Notes: generated by a model from the sequence alone, not told the origin. A stretch of DNA of 64,000 bases from Streptomyces diastatochromogenes (GCF_002242805.1 NZ_MCGQ01000055.1:20051-84050); one strand, 5' to 3'; shown: positions 35,348 through 44,244, counted from the first letter of the stretch. Translations and numbers: made by a program.

Positions 35348-37410
35348 GCCTGCTCCCTACCGGCGGTCACGCACTCGCGGGCTACCTGTGTGACCTTCTC
35401 GGGAGTGAAACCGAATTTGGTCAGCAGCATCTTGAGCGGCGCCGAGGCCCCGAACGTGTGCATGCCGACGACCGCGCCTCCGTCGCCGACGTAACGGTCC
35501 CAGCCGAGGGTCGCCGCCTGCTCGATGGCTACCCGGGCCCTGACCCCGGGCGGGATGACCAGGTCGCGGTATTCCTTGGGCTGGCGGTCGAACAATTCCC
35601 AACAGGGCATGCTGACCACGCGAGCCGCGAGGCCCTCGGCGGCGAGCTCGTCACGGGCCGCGAGCGCGAGTTGCACCTCCGACCCGGTGGCGAGCAGGAT
35701 GACGTCGGGCTTGCCGTCGGCCGCGTCGACCAGAACATAGGCTCCCCTGGCCACCCCGGATGCGGCCCCCATCTCGGAGCGGTCGAGGGTCGGCAGTGCC
35801 TGACGGGAAAGGACCAGCACGGCCGGCTCGTGCCTGAGCGCGGCGACGACCCGCCAGGTCTCGACCACCTCGTTCGCGTCGGCCGGGCGGAACACCAGCA
35901 GCCCCGGCATCGCGCGCAGCGACGCGAGCTGCTCGACCGGCTGATGGGTGGGACCGTCCTCGCCGACCCCGATCGAGTCGTGGGTGAAGATGTGCACGAC
36001 CGGGATCTCCATCAGCGCTGAAAGCCGGATCGCGCCGCGTGCGTAGTCCGAGAAGATCAGGAACCCCGACCAGTAGGGGCGCAGTTTGGTCAGCGCCATC
36101 CCGTTCGTGATCGCGGTGGCGGCGTGCTCGCGGATCCCGAAATGGAGGTTGCGCCCCGAGCGGTCATCGGCCTGGAAGTCGCCGGCGCCGGAGAACGTGA
36201 GGTCGGTCTTGGTCGACGGCGAAAGGTCCGCCGACCCGCCAAGCATCCACGGCACGGCTTGGGCAAGCGCGTTGAGCACCTGACCGCTGGAGTCACGGCC
36301 GGCGATGCCCTTGGGGTCGGCCGGGAAGGTCGGCAGCGCCGACTCCCAGCCTTCCGGCAGGTCACGTCGCTGGATGCGCCCCAGCTCGTCGGCGAGCTCG
36401 GGATGGGTGGTCCGGTAGGCCTCGATTCGAGCCTCCCAGCTCGTCCGGGCTTCGCGACCGCGCGCGCCGATGCCTGCGGCGAGGTGCTCGTAGACGCCGT
36501 CGGGAACGAAGAAGTCCTCGTCTTCCGGCATCCCGAGGAATCGCTTGGTCGACTTGACGCCCTCCACGCCGAACGGCGCGCCGTGCGCCTTCGGGGTGTC
36601 CTCGACCGGTGACCCGTAGCCGATGTGGCTGTGCACCACGATGAGCGTCGGGCGTTCGTTCTCGGACTTGAAGGTGTGCAGCGCGCGGGCCACGGCGTCG
36701 AGGTCGTTGGCGTCGGCCACGGTGGTGACGTTCCAGCCGTAGCCGATGAACCGGGCCGCCACATCCTCGGTGAACGCGATGTCGGTGTGGCCCTCGATCG
36801 TCACCCGGTTGGAGTCGTAGATCCAGCAGAGGTTCGACAGCCGCTGGTGAGCCGCGAGCGAGGCAGCCTCCGAGGAGATCCCCTCCATCATGCAGCCGTC
36901 GCCTGCCATCGCGTACACGTCGAAGTCGAAGACGGTGAAGTCGTCGAGGTTGTACCGGGCGGCGAGCCACTGCCCGGCGATCGCCATCCCGACCGAGGTC
37001 GCAACGCCCTGGCCGAGCGGGCCGGTCGTGGTCTCCACACCGCTGGTCCACCGGTACTCCGGGTGCCCGGGGCAGCGCGAGCCTAGCTGGCGGAACGTCC
37101 TGAGGTCGTCGAGGGTCACGGCGGGTCGGTCGAGGACCTCGTAGTCGGGGTCGACAGCCTGCACGCCGGTGAGGTGGAGCAGCGACCAGAGCAACGCGGA
37201 GGCGTGTCCTTCCGACAGCACGAAGCGGTCGCGGTTGGGCCAGATCGGGTCGGTCGGGTCGAAGCGCAGGAAGTGTTGCCAGAGCGTGTACGCGACCGGG
37301 GCGATCCCCATCGGCGTCCCCGGATGTCCGGAGTTGGCCGCCTGGATGGCGTCCATGCACAGAGTGCGGATCGTGTTGACGGAAAGTGTTTCCAGGTCGT
37401 TGTTGCTCAA
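35344..37410 (-). CDS. tkt: Transketolase
   Basis: This 688-aa ThDP enzyme transfers two-carbon units in the non-oxidative pentose phosphate pathway. Key motifs are intact: ANSGHPGTPMG, the ThDP-binding GDGCMMEGISSEAA...N, SRCPGHPE and THDSIGVGEDGPTHQPVEQL. A TTG at 37410 with GGGAGG six nt upstream is the best start; the first residues (LSNNDLETLSVNTIRTLCMD) match the family, and no better ATG is available. It lies 51 nt after ppgK in the same operon and is followed by the tal remnant. Confidence 0.96.
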   Translation of the reverse strand: MSNNDLETLSVNTIRTLCMDAIQAANSGHPGTPMGIAPVAYTLWQHFLRFDPTDPIWPNRDRFVLSEGHASALLWSLLHLTGVQAVDPDYEVLDRPAVTLDDLRTFRQLGSRCPGHPEYRWTSGVETTTGPLGQGVATSVGMAIAGQWLAARYNLDDFTVFDFDVYAMAGDGCMMEGISSEAASLAAHQRLSNLCWIYDSNRVTIEGHTDIAFTEDVAARFIGYGWNVTTVADANDLDAVARALHTFKSENERPTLIVVHSHIGYGSPVEDTPKAHGAPFGVEGVKSTKRFLGMPEDEDFFVPDGVYEHLAAGIGARGREARTSWEARIEAYRTTHPELADELGRIQRRDLPEGWESALPTFPADPKGIAGRDSSGQVLNALAQAVPWMLGGSADLSPSTKTDLTFSGAGDFQADDRSGRNLHFGIREHAATAITNGMALTKLRPYWSGFLIFSDYARGAIRLSALMEIPVVHIFTHDSIGVGEDGPTHQPVEQLASLRAMPGLLVFRPADANEVVETWRVVAALRHEPAVLVLSRQALPTLDRSEMGAASGVARGAYVLVDAADGKPDVILLATGSEVQLALAARDELAAEGLAARVVSMPCWELFDRQPKEYRDLVIPPGVRARVAIEQAATLGWDRYVGDGGAVVGMHTFGASAPLKMLLTKFGFTPEKVTQVARECVTAGREQA

Positions 37411-37461
37411 CGCGAGCCTCCCTGAAGGTGCTGCCCCTGCGCTCTTGTCGAAAGCGGCAGA

Positions 37462-38235
37462 CTAGGGTTGAGCTTTCCCTGCCGGAGCGAAGAGCGCCGC
37501 GCCGACAATGCCCGCATCGTTCAACAGCTGCGCCGGTACGATCTCGGTCCTGAGCTCGATGTACGGCAGGAACTTGTCGGCCTTCTTGCTGACGCCGCCG
37601 CCGATGACAATCAGGTCGGGCCACAGCAGCCGCTGGATGAGCTCGAGATACGTCTGCAGACGGTGCGCCCATTTCTTCCAGGACAGGTCGTCGTGCTCTC
37701 GCACGGACTCCGCGGCCCAGTCCTCGGCATCCTCGTGGTGCAGCGGCAGGTGCCCCAGCTCGCTGTTGGGCACCAGGAACCCGTCGGAGAAGACGGCGCT
37801 GCCTATACCGGTGCCGAGCGTCACCATCACGACGACGCCCTTGCGTCCCTTGCCGGCGCCGAAGCGCATCTCGGCGATCCCGGCCGCGTCCGCGTCGTTC
37901 ACCACCCTCACGTCACGGCCGGTCGCTCGCGCGAAGAGCTGGGCCGCGTCCGTCTCCATCCAGGCCGGGTCGATATGGGACGTCGTCTGGACTTTGCCGC
38001 CCCGGATGACTGCCGGGAGCGTCAACCCGACTGGTCCTGGGACGCCGATCCGGGAGAGCACCTGCACAACCACGTCCGTGACTGCCCCCGGGGTCGCCGG
38101 ATGCGGGGTCGGGATCCGGACCCGCTCACCGATGAGACTGCCGAGCTCGAGGTCGACCGGCGCTCCCTTGATACCCGTTCCGCCGATGTCGATCCCCAGC
38201 ACGTGGGCCGTCTTGTCAAGACTTGCCTGCACCAC
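37462..38235 (-). CDS. ppgK: Polyphosphate glucokinase (ROK family)
   Basis: This 257-aa kinase phosphorylates glucose using polyphosphate and usually also ATP. It carries GIDIGGTGIKGAPVD and VTLGTGIGSAVFSDG; the length (about 250-270) and SELGHLPLHHEDAEDWAAE favour the PpgK subgroup over ATP-glucokinase. GTG 38235 follows GAGGGGAG; a second GTG is adjacent. As first gene of the operon it would feed glucose-6-phosphate directly into zwf, gnd and tkt. The upstream region is AT-rich. Confidence 0.93.
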   Translation of the reverse strand: MVQASLDKTAHVLGIDIGGTGIKGAPVDLELGSLIGERVRIPTPHPATPGAVTDVVVQVLSRIGVPGPVGLTLPAVIRGGKVQTTSHIDPAWMETDAAQLFARATGRDVRVVNDADAAGIAEMRFGAGKGRKGVVVMVTLGTGIGSAVFSDGFLVPNSELGHLPLHHEDAEDWAAESVREHDDLSWKKWAHRLQTYLELIQRLLWPDLIVIGGGVSKKADKFLPYIELRTEIVPAQLLNDAGIVGAALFAPAGKAQP

Positions 38236-38662
38236 TGCCCGCTCCCCTCAGGGGCTGGCCCAAAATGTGTTGTGTCATTTTTGGACATCAGACCCCGCAA
38301 GAGCTACGCCATACAATCCTTGATGCTCGCATATGTCTTTTACATGCGCCACACCACTCTTATAGCGTATTCAAGCATTGCAGGCCTAAAGGGTATTGAC
38401 CTTCCCCTCCGATCGAGAGGAACGCGACTGCGACTCATGCGGGCCGCGACTGTTTGCGAAGACCCTGCGGTTCGCAGTCATGCGCTTCATCGACCGGGAC
38501 CTCTCAGAGGCCGACACCGCGTGAGTACGGCAGGAGATGTCGCGGGCGAACGTCGCTCTCGCGGTCGCGGACGTCCCGGCCAGGTTGCGCGTGCAGAGGA
38601 CATGGCAGCCCGGGAAGCCACAAGGTACGGAGATTCGGCAGCCACACCCAGGACGATCTTGC
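38236..38662. other. 427-nt intergenic region, probable ppgK promoter side
   Basis: This stretch holds no gene I can support. The part next to ppgK (about 38270-38400) is markedly AT-rich and probably contains the minus-strand operon promoter, but I could not fix -35/-10 positions. On the plus strand a short frame ending at about 38520 (LRFAVMRFIDRDLSEADTA) may be the C-terminal remnant of some gene. Confidence 0.4.
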
Positions 38663-39085
38663 TCAGCCCAGGAAGCTCAGTCGAACCTGACGGTTGGCAT
38701 TGTCTTTATTGGTGTCCACGAGGCACACCGACTGCCAGGTGCCCAGCTCCAGTTGCCCGCCGATGACCGGAAGGGTCGCGTGCGGCGGGACGATCGCGGG
38801 CAGGACATGGTCACGCCCATGACCCGCGCTGCCGTGCCGGTGCTGCCAGCGGTCGTCGGCGGGGAGCAGGGTGTGCAGGGCGGCCAGGAGGTCGTCGTCA
38901 CTGCCGGCGCCCGTCTCGATCACGGCGATGCCGGCAGTCGCGTGGGGCACAAAGATGTTGAGCAAACCGTCACGGCCGCCCGCCGCCTCGCGCAGGAACT
39001 CCTCGCAGTCGGCGGTCAGGTCGACGACCCGCTCCCGGGAACCGGTGGCGACGTTCAGCATCCGAGTGGTGAAGGCATCTGACAT
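38663..39085 (-). CDS. YjbQ / UPF0047 family protein
   Basis: This 140-aa protein matches the YjbQ (UPF0047) family: NIFVPHATAGIAVIETG and the conserved ending HATLPVIGGQLELGTWQSVC followed by LVDTNKDN. Some members have weak thiamine-phosphate synthase activity; the true role is unclear. ATG 39085 (MSDAFTTRMLNV) is the likely start; an in-frame ATG six codons upstream is an alternative. It is convergent to nothing close and sits between the ppgK operon and the ssu leader. Confidence 0.9.
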   Translation of the reverse strand: MSDAFTTRMLNVATGSRERVVDLTADCEEFLREAAGGRDGLLNIFVPHATAGIAVIETGAGSDDDLLAALHTLLPADDRWQHRHGSAGHGRDHVLPAIVPPHATLPVIGGQLELGTWQSVCLVDTNKDNANRQVRLSFLG

Positions 39086-39207
39086 GCCCCCATCCTGACC
39101 CATCCGCCGGGTTTCACACGTCGTGGCGCGACCGTTCCCTGATACGACAGGTCCACAGGGCGAGACACCGTTGACCATGGAGCGCCCGGCTGGCTACGTT
39201 CGGCCGC

Positions 39208-39291
39208 ATGTTGCGTTCAGCCCTGCTCACCACGCGCGGTCACATCGACCTGCTGCGGGTGGCTTCCGCCGCGTGTCGCCGCGGCCGCTGA
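39208..39291 (+). CDS. Cys-containing leader peptide upstream of the sulfonate ABC operon
   Basis: A 27-aa frame (MLRSALLTTRGHIDLLRVAS, then AACRRGR) matches the short leader peptides found upstream of sulfur-assimilation genes in Streptomyces, in which a single Cys codon near the end follows an HIDLLRV stretch. The Cys codon TGT lies six codons before the stop. In related actinobacteria such leaders couple cysteine supply to downstream expression. The downstream genes here are an SsuABC-like transporter, which fits. Confidence 0.85.
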   Translation: MLRSALLTTRGHIDLLRVASAACRRGR

Positions 39292-39345
39292 CGCCCTTCT
39301 CCTCCCCCCTTCCCCGCTTCGGCGCGGCCTGCCGCCGTACCCGCA

Positions 39346-39381
39346 CGTCACCCGTGATCCGCCCCTGAGGCGGGCGTGACG
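39346..39381 (+). promoter_or_regulatory. Candidate attenuation hairpin after the leader peptide
   Basis: CGTCAC (39346-39351) pairs with GTGACG (39376-39381) around an inner CCGCC (39359-39363) / GGCGG (39369-39373) stem with asymmetric bulges. It lies between the leader stop at 39291 and the permease start at 39432, where an attenuator or SD-masking structure would be expected. Confidence 0.4.
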
Positions 39382-39431
39382 CGGCGGTACCGGGCCGCAT
39401 CCCCCCGCCCTCCCTCCGCCGTGGAGCATCC

Positions 39432-40334
39432 ATGAGCATCAGCCATGCCCCACCCAGCTCACCCGAACCTGATATTTCCGGTATATCCAAATCTGTCGAG
39501 ACCGGACCGGGTCAGCCCGAGCACTCCGCCCCGGACCTTCAGCCCCTCGTCCCCGCCTCCACCCGCCGAACCCGCGTCCCCCGCTGGCTGCGCCGCACAG
39601 CCGGTCCGCTCCTGCTGCTGGCCCTCTGGCAACTCCTCAGCGGAACAGGAATGTTGGCCTCCGACGTCCTCGCCTCGCCGGGACGGATCGCCCAGGTCGG
39701 CTGGGATCTGGTCGCCGACGGTTCACTGCCCTCGGCCATGGGCACCTCACTGCAGCGGGTCGCGGCCGGGCTGCTGTTCGGCACCGTGATCGGCACCGGA
39801 CTGGCCCTGGTCTCGGGGCTGTTCAGGATCGGCGAGGACCTGGTGGACGCGCCGGTGCAGATGCTGCGGACGGTGCCGTTCGTCGGTCTCATCCCGCTGT
39901 TCATCATCTGGTTCGGCATCGGCGAGGCCCCGAAGATCGCCATCATCACGCTCGGCGTGACCTTCCCCCTTTACCTCAACGTGTACGCCGGCATCCGCGG
40001 CGTCGATGCCCAACTCATCGAGGCCGGTGAGTCGTTGGGGCTGTCCCGCTGGGGCCTGGTACGCCATGTGGTGCTCCCGGGCGCGCTGCCCGGCGCGCTC
40101 ACCGGGCTGCGCTACTCGCTCGGCATCGCCTGGCTGGCCCTGGTCTTCGCCGAGCAGGTCAACGCCGATGCCGGCATCGGCTTCCTGATGGTGCAGGCGC
40201 GGGACTTCCTGCGCACCGACGTGATCGTGGTCTGCCTGATCGTCTACGCCTTCCTCGGCCTGCTCGCCGACTTCATCGTCCGCTCCCTCGAAAGGCTGCT
40301 GCTGCAATGGCGACCGACGTTCACCGGCCGGTGA
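39432..40334 (+). CDS. ABC transporter permease (SsuC-like)
   Basis: This 300-aa protein has a ~45-residue hydrophilic N-terminal extension, then about six membrane segments. The binding-protein-dependent permease EAA-type motif is EAGESLGLSRWGLVRHVVLPGALP. The first segment (GPLLLLALWQLLSGTGML) and LIPLFIIWFGIGEAPKIAI are typical of sulfonate/taurine/nitrate-type permeases. The upstream leader supports sulfonate uptake. The ATPase gene overlaps by 28 nt, so the two are translationally coupled. Substrate specificity is inferred. Confidence 0.88.
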   Translation: MSISHAPPSSPEPDISGISKSVETGPGQPEHSAPDLQPLVPASTRRTRVPRWLRRTAGPLLLLALWQLLSGTGMLASDVLASPGRIAQVGWDLVADGSLPSAMGTSLQRVAAGLLFGTVIGTGLALVSGLFRIGEDLVDAPVQMLRTVPFVGLIPLFIIWFGIGEAPKIAIITLGVTFPLYLNVYAGIRGVDAQLIEAGESLGLSRWGLVRHVVLPGALPGALTGLRYSLGIAWLALVFAEQVNADAGIGFLMVQARDFLRTDVIVVCLIVYAFLGLLADFIVRSLERLLLQWRPTFTGR

Positions 40335-41062
40335 CTCCCACGGCGAACCGTTCCGCCAGGGCTGTGCATGTCGAGGGGCTGACCCGCTCCTTCGACGGCC
40401 GTGCCGTCATCGACGACCTCCGACTCGACATCGCGCCGGGCGAGTTCGTCGCCCTGCTCGGCCGCAGTGGCTGCGGAAAATCCACGCTGTTGCGCATTCT
40501 CGCCGGCCTCGACCGGGACATCGAGGGCACCGCCCTCGTCTCCCGCCGCCGGGCCGTCGCCTTCCAGGCGCCCCGGCTGATGCCCTGGAAGAAGGTGTGG
40601 CGCAACGTGCTGCTCGGCCTGCCCGGCAGGCCCGAACGCGCGGTGGCCGAACGGGCGTTGGACGAGGTCGGCCTCGGCCATCGCATCGACGCCTGGCCTA
40701 AGACCCTCTCCGGCGGCGAGGCGCAGCGCGCCTCCCTCGCCCGCGCCCTGGTGCGCGAGCCCGATCTGCTGCTGCTCGACGAGCCGTTCGGCGCCCTCGA
40801 CGCGCTCACCCGGATCAAGGCGCAGCGGCTGGTCGGCGAGTTGTGGCAGCGCCGCGGCTGCGCCGTGCTGCTGGTGACGCACGACGTCGAGGAGGCCGTA
40901 CTGCTCGCCGACCGCGTCCTGGTGATGGACAGCGGCCGTATCGCCCACGAAGAGCGCGTCGGCCTCGACCGGCCGCGCGACATCGCCGACCCCCGGTTCG
41001 CCGGACTCTGCGCCCGTCTGCTGGAGCGACTCGGGGTCGACACGGCCTCCGAAGCCGCCTGA
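40307..41062 (+). CDS. ABC transporter ATP-binding protein (SsuB-like)
   Basis: This 251-aa NBD has Walker A LLGRSGCGKST, Q-loop AFQAPRLMPWKK, signature LSGGEAQRASLAR, Walker B LLLLDEPFGALD and VTHDVEEAVLLADRVLV. The LMPWKKVWRNV stretch is characteristic of the SsuB/TauB/NrtD group. ATG 40307 lies inside the permease gene. It energises import with the permease and binding protein of this operon. Confidence 0.93.
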   Translation: MATDVHRPVTPTANRSARAVHVEGLTRSFDGRAVIDDLRLDIAPGEFVALLGRSGCGKSTLLRILAGLDRDIEGTALVSRRRAVAFQAPRLMPWKKVWRNVLLGLPGRPERAVAERALDEVGLGHRIDAWPKTLSGGEAQRASLARALVREPDLLLLDEPFGALDALTRIKAQRLVGELWQRRGCAVLLVTHDVEEAVLLADRVLVMDSGRIAHEERVGLDRPRDIADPRFAGLCARLLERLGVDTASEAA

Positions 41063-41096
41063 ACCCGCACTCTCCCTTCCCCCTCCTCCCCTGCAC

Positions 41097-42125
41097 ATGA
41101 ACGGAACCGTCATGCGACGACGTCTCGTCCCCGCCGCACTGCTCTTCCCCTTCTCGCTGCTGCTCACCGCCTGCGGCGGGAACTCGTCCGCCGACACGGG
41201 CACCGACACCGACGGCAAGGGTTCCGTCACGCTCGACGTCGGTGACCAGAAGGGCGGTTCGGAGGCCATCCTGAGGGCCGCCGGTGAGCTGAAGAACCTT
41301 GACTACAAGATCAAGTGGTCTACGTTCACCTCCGGCCCGCCGCTGCTGGAGGCCGTCAACGCCAAGGCCGTCGACATCGGCGGTGTCGGCAACACCCCGC
41401 CCGTCTTCGCGGCCGGCGCCGGCTCGAAGATCTCGGTGGTGGCCGCCTGGCACGGCACGTCCAAGGGCGACGCCATCCTCGTGCCGAACGGCTCGAAGCT
41501 GACCGGGCCCGCTCAGCTCAAGGGCAGGTCGATCGCGGTGGCACAGGGCTCCTCCGCGCACTACCAGCTGGTCGCCTCCCTCAAGGCGGCCGGGCTCGCC
41601 CTGAGTGATGTCAAGGTCAAGTACCTGCAGCCGGCCGACGCGCTCGCCGCGTTCACCTCCGGCAAGGTCGACGCATGGGCGGTCTGGGACCCATACACCT
41701 CCCAGATCCTGGGCGCCAAGCAGGGCAGGGTGCTCACCACCGGTGACGGCATCACCAACGGGCTCACCTTCCAGGTGGCCGCGCCCTCCGCGCTGCGGGA
41801 CCCGAAGAAGGTCGCCGCCGTCAAGGACTACCTGGCACGGCTGCGGCGCGCGCAGACCTGGGTGTACGACCACCAGGAGGAGTGGGCCAAGGTGTGGGCG
41901 AAGGAGACCGGGCTGCCCTACGAGGTGGCGCTGGCCTCGGTGAAGCGCACCAACTCCACCCGGGTCCCGGTCGCCGTCGACAAGCAGCTCGTCGCCTCCG
42001 AACAGCAGATCGCCGACACCTTCACCGAGCTGAAGCTCATCCCGAAGAAGGTGGACTTCGGCGGCTTCGTGGACACACGGTTCAACGGCGACCTGCCGCC
42101 GTCGACGACGCCGGCCAAGAGCTGA
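41097..42125 (+). CDS. Sulfonate-type ABC substrate-binding lipoprotein (SsuA-like)
   Basis: This 342-aa protein has a signal peptide with lipobox LLTACG (Cys about 26), a low-complexity Ser/Thr/Asp linker, and an NMT1/SsuA-like ligand-binding fold: DIGGVGNTPPVFAAGAGSKI, LKGRSIAVAQGSSAHYQLVA and FTSGKVDAWAVWDPYTSQI. It captures aliphatic sulfonates or related compounds outside the membrane. Two candidate ATGs, 41097 and 41112, both give a working signal peptide. It is the third gene of the ssu-like operon. Confidence 0.9.
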   Translation: MNGTVMRRRLVPAALLFPFSLLLTACGGNSSADTGTDTDGKGSVTLDVGDQKGGSEAILRAAGELKNLDYKIKWSTFTSGPPLLEAVNAKAVDIGGVGNTPPVFAAGAGSKISVVAAWHGTSKGDAILVPNGSKLTGPAQLKGRSIAVAQGSSAHYQLVASLKAAGLALSDVKVKYLQPADALAAFTSGKVDAWAVWDPYTSQILGAKQGRVLTTGDGITNGLTFQVAAPSALRDPKKVAAVKDYLARLRRAQTWVYDHQEEWAKVWAKETGLPYEVALASVKRTNSTRVPVAVDKQLVASEQQIADTFTELKLIPKKVDFGGFVDTRFNGDLPPSTTPAKS

Positions 42126-42184
42126 GGGGGAGGCGCCGACCCGCGCTCGGGAAGATCCACGACCGCCTCGCTGTTAGTGGAACC

Positions 42185-43270
42185 GTGAACGATATGCGCG
42201 AGGTCGAGGTAGTCGTCATAGGCGCTGGACAGGCTGGTCTGTCCAGCGCCTATCACCTGCGGCGCACCGGCTTCGAGCCGGACCGCGACTTCGTGGTCCT
42301 GGACCGCTCCCCCGGCCCGGGCGGCGCCTGGCAGTTCCGGTGGCCGTCGCTGACGTACGGCAAGGTGCACGGGATGCACTCGCTGCCCGGCATGGAGCTG
42401 ACGGACGCCGATCCGGCCCGGCCTTCGGCGGAGGTGATCCGCGCGTACTTCGACCGGTACGAGCGCACCTTCGACCTGCGGGTACGGCGCCCCGTCGACG
42501 TCCGCGCCGTGCGCGAGGGGGACGACGGGCGGCTGCTCGTGGAGACCTCGGACGGCAACTGGTCCACGCGGGCGCTCATCAACGCGACCGGCACCTGGGA
42601 CCGGCCGTTCTGGCCGCGCTACCCCGGCCAGGAGACCTTCCGCGGACGGCAGTTGCACACCGCGCAGTACGCCGGGCCCGAGGAGTTCGCCGGGAAGCGG
42701 GTCGTGGTCGTCGGCGGCGGGGCGTCCGGCACCCAGCACCTGCTGGAGCTGGCCCCGTACGCGGCCGCCACCACCTGGGTCACCCGGCGGCCCCCCGTCT
42801 TCCGCGAGGGCCCCTTCGACCAGGAGGCGGGCCGGTCGGCGGTGGCCCTGGTGGAGGAGCGGGTACGACAGGGCCTGCCACCGAGGAGTGTGGTCTCCGT
42901 CACCGGACTTCCGCTCAACGACGCCGTCCGGCAGGGCCTGGCCGACGGGGTCCTGGACCGGCAGCCGATGTTCGACCGGATCACCCCCGACGGGGTGGAG
43001 TGGAACGACGGTCGGCACGTGTCCGCCGACGTCATCCTCTGGGCAACCGGCTTCCGGGCCGCACTCGATCACCTCACCCCGCTGCGGCTGCGCGAACCGG
43101 GCGGCGGCATCCGGGTCGAGGGGACCCGCGCGGTCACCGATCCGCGCATCCACCTCGTCGGCTACGGCCCCTCGGCCAGCACCATCGGCGCCAACCGGGC
43201 CGGACGCGCGGCCGCACGGGACATCAGGCGGCTGCTGGCCGGCGAGCGGGGCGAGCCGGTCGCCGCGTGA
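42185..43270 (+). CDS. Flavin-containing monooxygenase-like protein
   Basis: This ~361-aa FAD/NADPH oxidoreductase has two dinucleotide motifs: VIGAGQAGLSSAYHLRRTG near the N-terminus and VVVVGGGASGTQHLLEL in the middle. It ends with VGYGPSASTIGANRAGRAAA, typical of bacterial FMO/CzcO-type proteins. The start is GTG 42185 or ATG 42194. It follows the ssuA-like gene by 59 nt in the same direction, so it may be an accessory oxygenase of the sulfur operon, but the substrate is unknown. The N-terminal codons include a long perfect inverted repeat. Confidence 0.88.
   Translation: MNDMREVEVVVIGAGQAGLSSAYHLRRTGFEPDRDFVVLDRSPGPGGAWQFRWPSLTYGKVHGMHSLPGMELTDADPARPSAEVIRAYFDRYERTFDLRVRRPVDVRAVREGDDGRLLVETSDGNWSTRALINATGTWDRPFWPRYPGQETFRGRQLHTAQYAGPEEFAGKRVVVVGGGASGTQHLLELAPYAAATTWVTRRPPVFREGPFDQEAGRSAVALVEERVRQGLPPRSVVSVTGLPLNDAVRQGLADGVLDRQPMFDRITPDGVEWNDGRHVSADVILWATGFRAALDHLTPLRLREPGGGIRVEGTRAVTDPRIHLVGYGPSASTIGANRAGRAAARDIRRLLAGERGEPVAA
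42218..42253. repeat. 15-bp perfect inverted repeat inside the start of the monooxygenase gene
   Basis: ATAGGCGCTGGACAG (42218-42232) and CTGTCCAGCGCCTAT (42239-42253) flank a 6-nt loop. It encodes the GAGQAGLSSAY part of the FAD-binding motif. In mRNA it would form a very stable hairpin about 30 nt after the start codon. Confidence 0.9.
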
Positions 43271-43293
43271 CGCCCCGCCGGCTCAGCGGGGCG
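43271..43293. terminator. Convergent hairpin between the monooxygenase and mltG-like genes
   Basis: CGCCCCGC (43271-43278) and GCGGGGCG (43286-43293) enclose a 7-nt loop. It directly follows the plus-strand stop, and its loop contains the minus-strand stop codon, so it may serve both genes. Confidence 0.6.
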
Positions 43294-44146
43294 GCTGTGT
43301 GACCGGGAGCTGCTGCGGGCTCCCGCTGGGCTGCTGGGGCTGTCCCGATGCCGGGTGCGCCGCGTTGAACGCGGCCACGTTGCGCAGGTGCTCGGAGTAG
43401 TCGGCGGTGAAGCGGGTGTCGCCCGGCCTGATCGTGACGAAGTACAGCCAGTCGCCGGGCGGCGGGTTGATCGCGGCACGCATCGCGTCCTCGCCGGGGT
43501 TGTCGATCGGCGTGGGCGGCAGCCCCATGCGCTGGTAGGAGTTGTACGGGCTCTCCATGCGGGTGTCGTCCATGCTGGTGTGCACGGTGTTGCGGTTCAG
43601 CGCGTAGTTGATGGTGGAGTCCATCTGCAGCGGCATGCCCCGCTGCAACCGGTTGAAGACGACCCGGGCCACCCGCCCCATGTCGGCCTTGGTGGCGGCC
43701 TCGGCCTGGACGATGCTGGCGATGGTGACGGCCTGGTAGACCCTCACGGCGTTGCGCTGCGCCCCGGCCGCGACCGGCGCGCCGTTGAACTTCTTGTTGG
43801 CGGTGTCGACCATGAACCGCAGCAGCGATTCGGGGGTGGCGCCTTTCTCGACGGGATAGGTCGCCGGGAAGAGGTAGCCCTCGGGGTTGCCCTGGGACTC
43901 GCTCGGCAACGCCAGGCTGGCCTTGCCGAGGGACTTCCGGGTGCTGCCCAGAGGCAGCTTGAGGGCGCGGTCGACGGCGTCGTAGATCTGGTTCGCGCGC
44001 CAGCCCTCCGGAATGACCAGCATGGGGGGCTTCGCCTGCTCGTGAGCGGCCTCCCGAGTCAGCAGCGGCACCGCCACGGCGGCGGTGCCGGCCAGGGCGG
44101 CGCCGGTCACGACGAGGAGGAGCTTGCCCCGGCGCGTCAGTCGCAT
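43283..44146 (-). CDS. MltG-like endolytic transglycosylase (YceG family)
   Basis: This ~287-aa protein has an N-terminal membrane anchor and a YceG/MltG domain: GYLFPATYPVEKGA, ASIVQAEAATKADMGRVARV with the catalytic Glu, LQMDSTINYAL, and YNSYQRMGLPPTPIDNPG. MltG cleaves nascent peptidoglycan strands near the membrane. It is shorter than the principal MltG proteins (about 340-600 aa), so it is probably a paralogue. I chose ATG 44146 because GGAG lies upstream and MRLTRRGKLLLVV opens a clean anchor; ATGs at 44170 and 44176 are possible but lack a ribosome site. The C-terminal tail is Gln/Pro-rich. Confidence 0.85.
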   Translation of the reverse strand: MRLTRRGKLLLVVTGAALAGTAAVAVPLLTREAAHEQAKPPMLVIPEGWRANQIYDAVDRALKLPLGSTRKSLGKASLALPSESQGNPEGYLFPATYPVEKGATPESLLRFMVDTANKKFNGAPVAAGAQRNAVRVYQAVTIASIVQAEAATKADMGRVARVVFNRLQRGMPLQMDSTINYALNRNTVHTSMDDTRMESPYNSYQRMGLPPTPIDNPGEDAMRAAINPPPGDWLYFVTIRPGDTRFTADYSEHLRNVAAFNAAHPASGQPQQPSGSPQQLPVTQPPR

Positions 44147-44244
44147 CGTGCTCCGTCGCGGAGTGTTCATCTGCATATGGGCACGTTAATACGTATATCG
44201 CTTCAAAGCCGACATATCGTCAGCTTGTCGGCTACGGTTGCGCG

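Noticed and set aside
38454..38520. Plus-strand fragment ending LRFAVMRFIDRDLSEADTA
   Set aside because: It looks protein-like but has no start and no recognised family; recorded only in the intergenic note.
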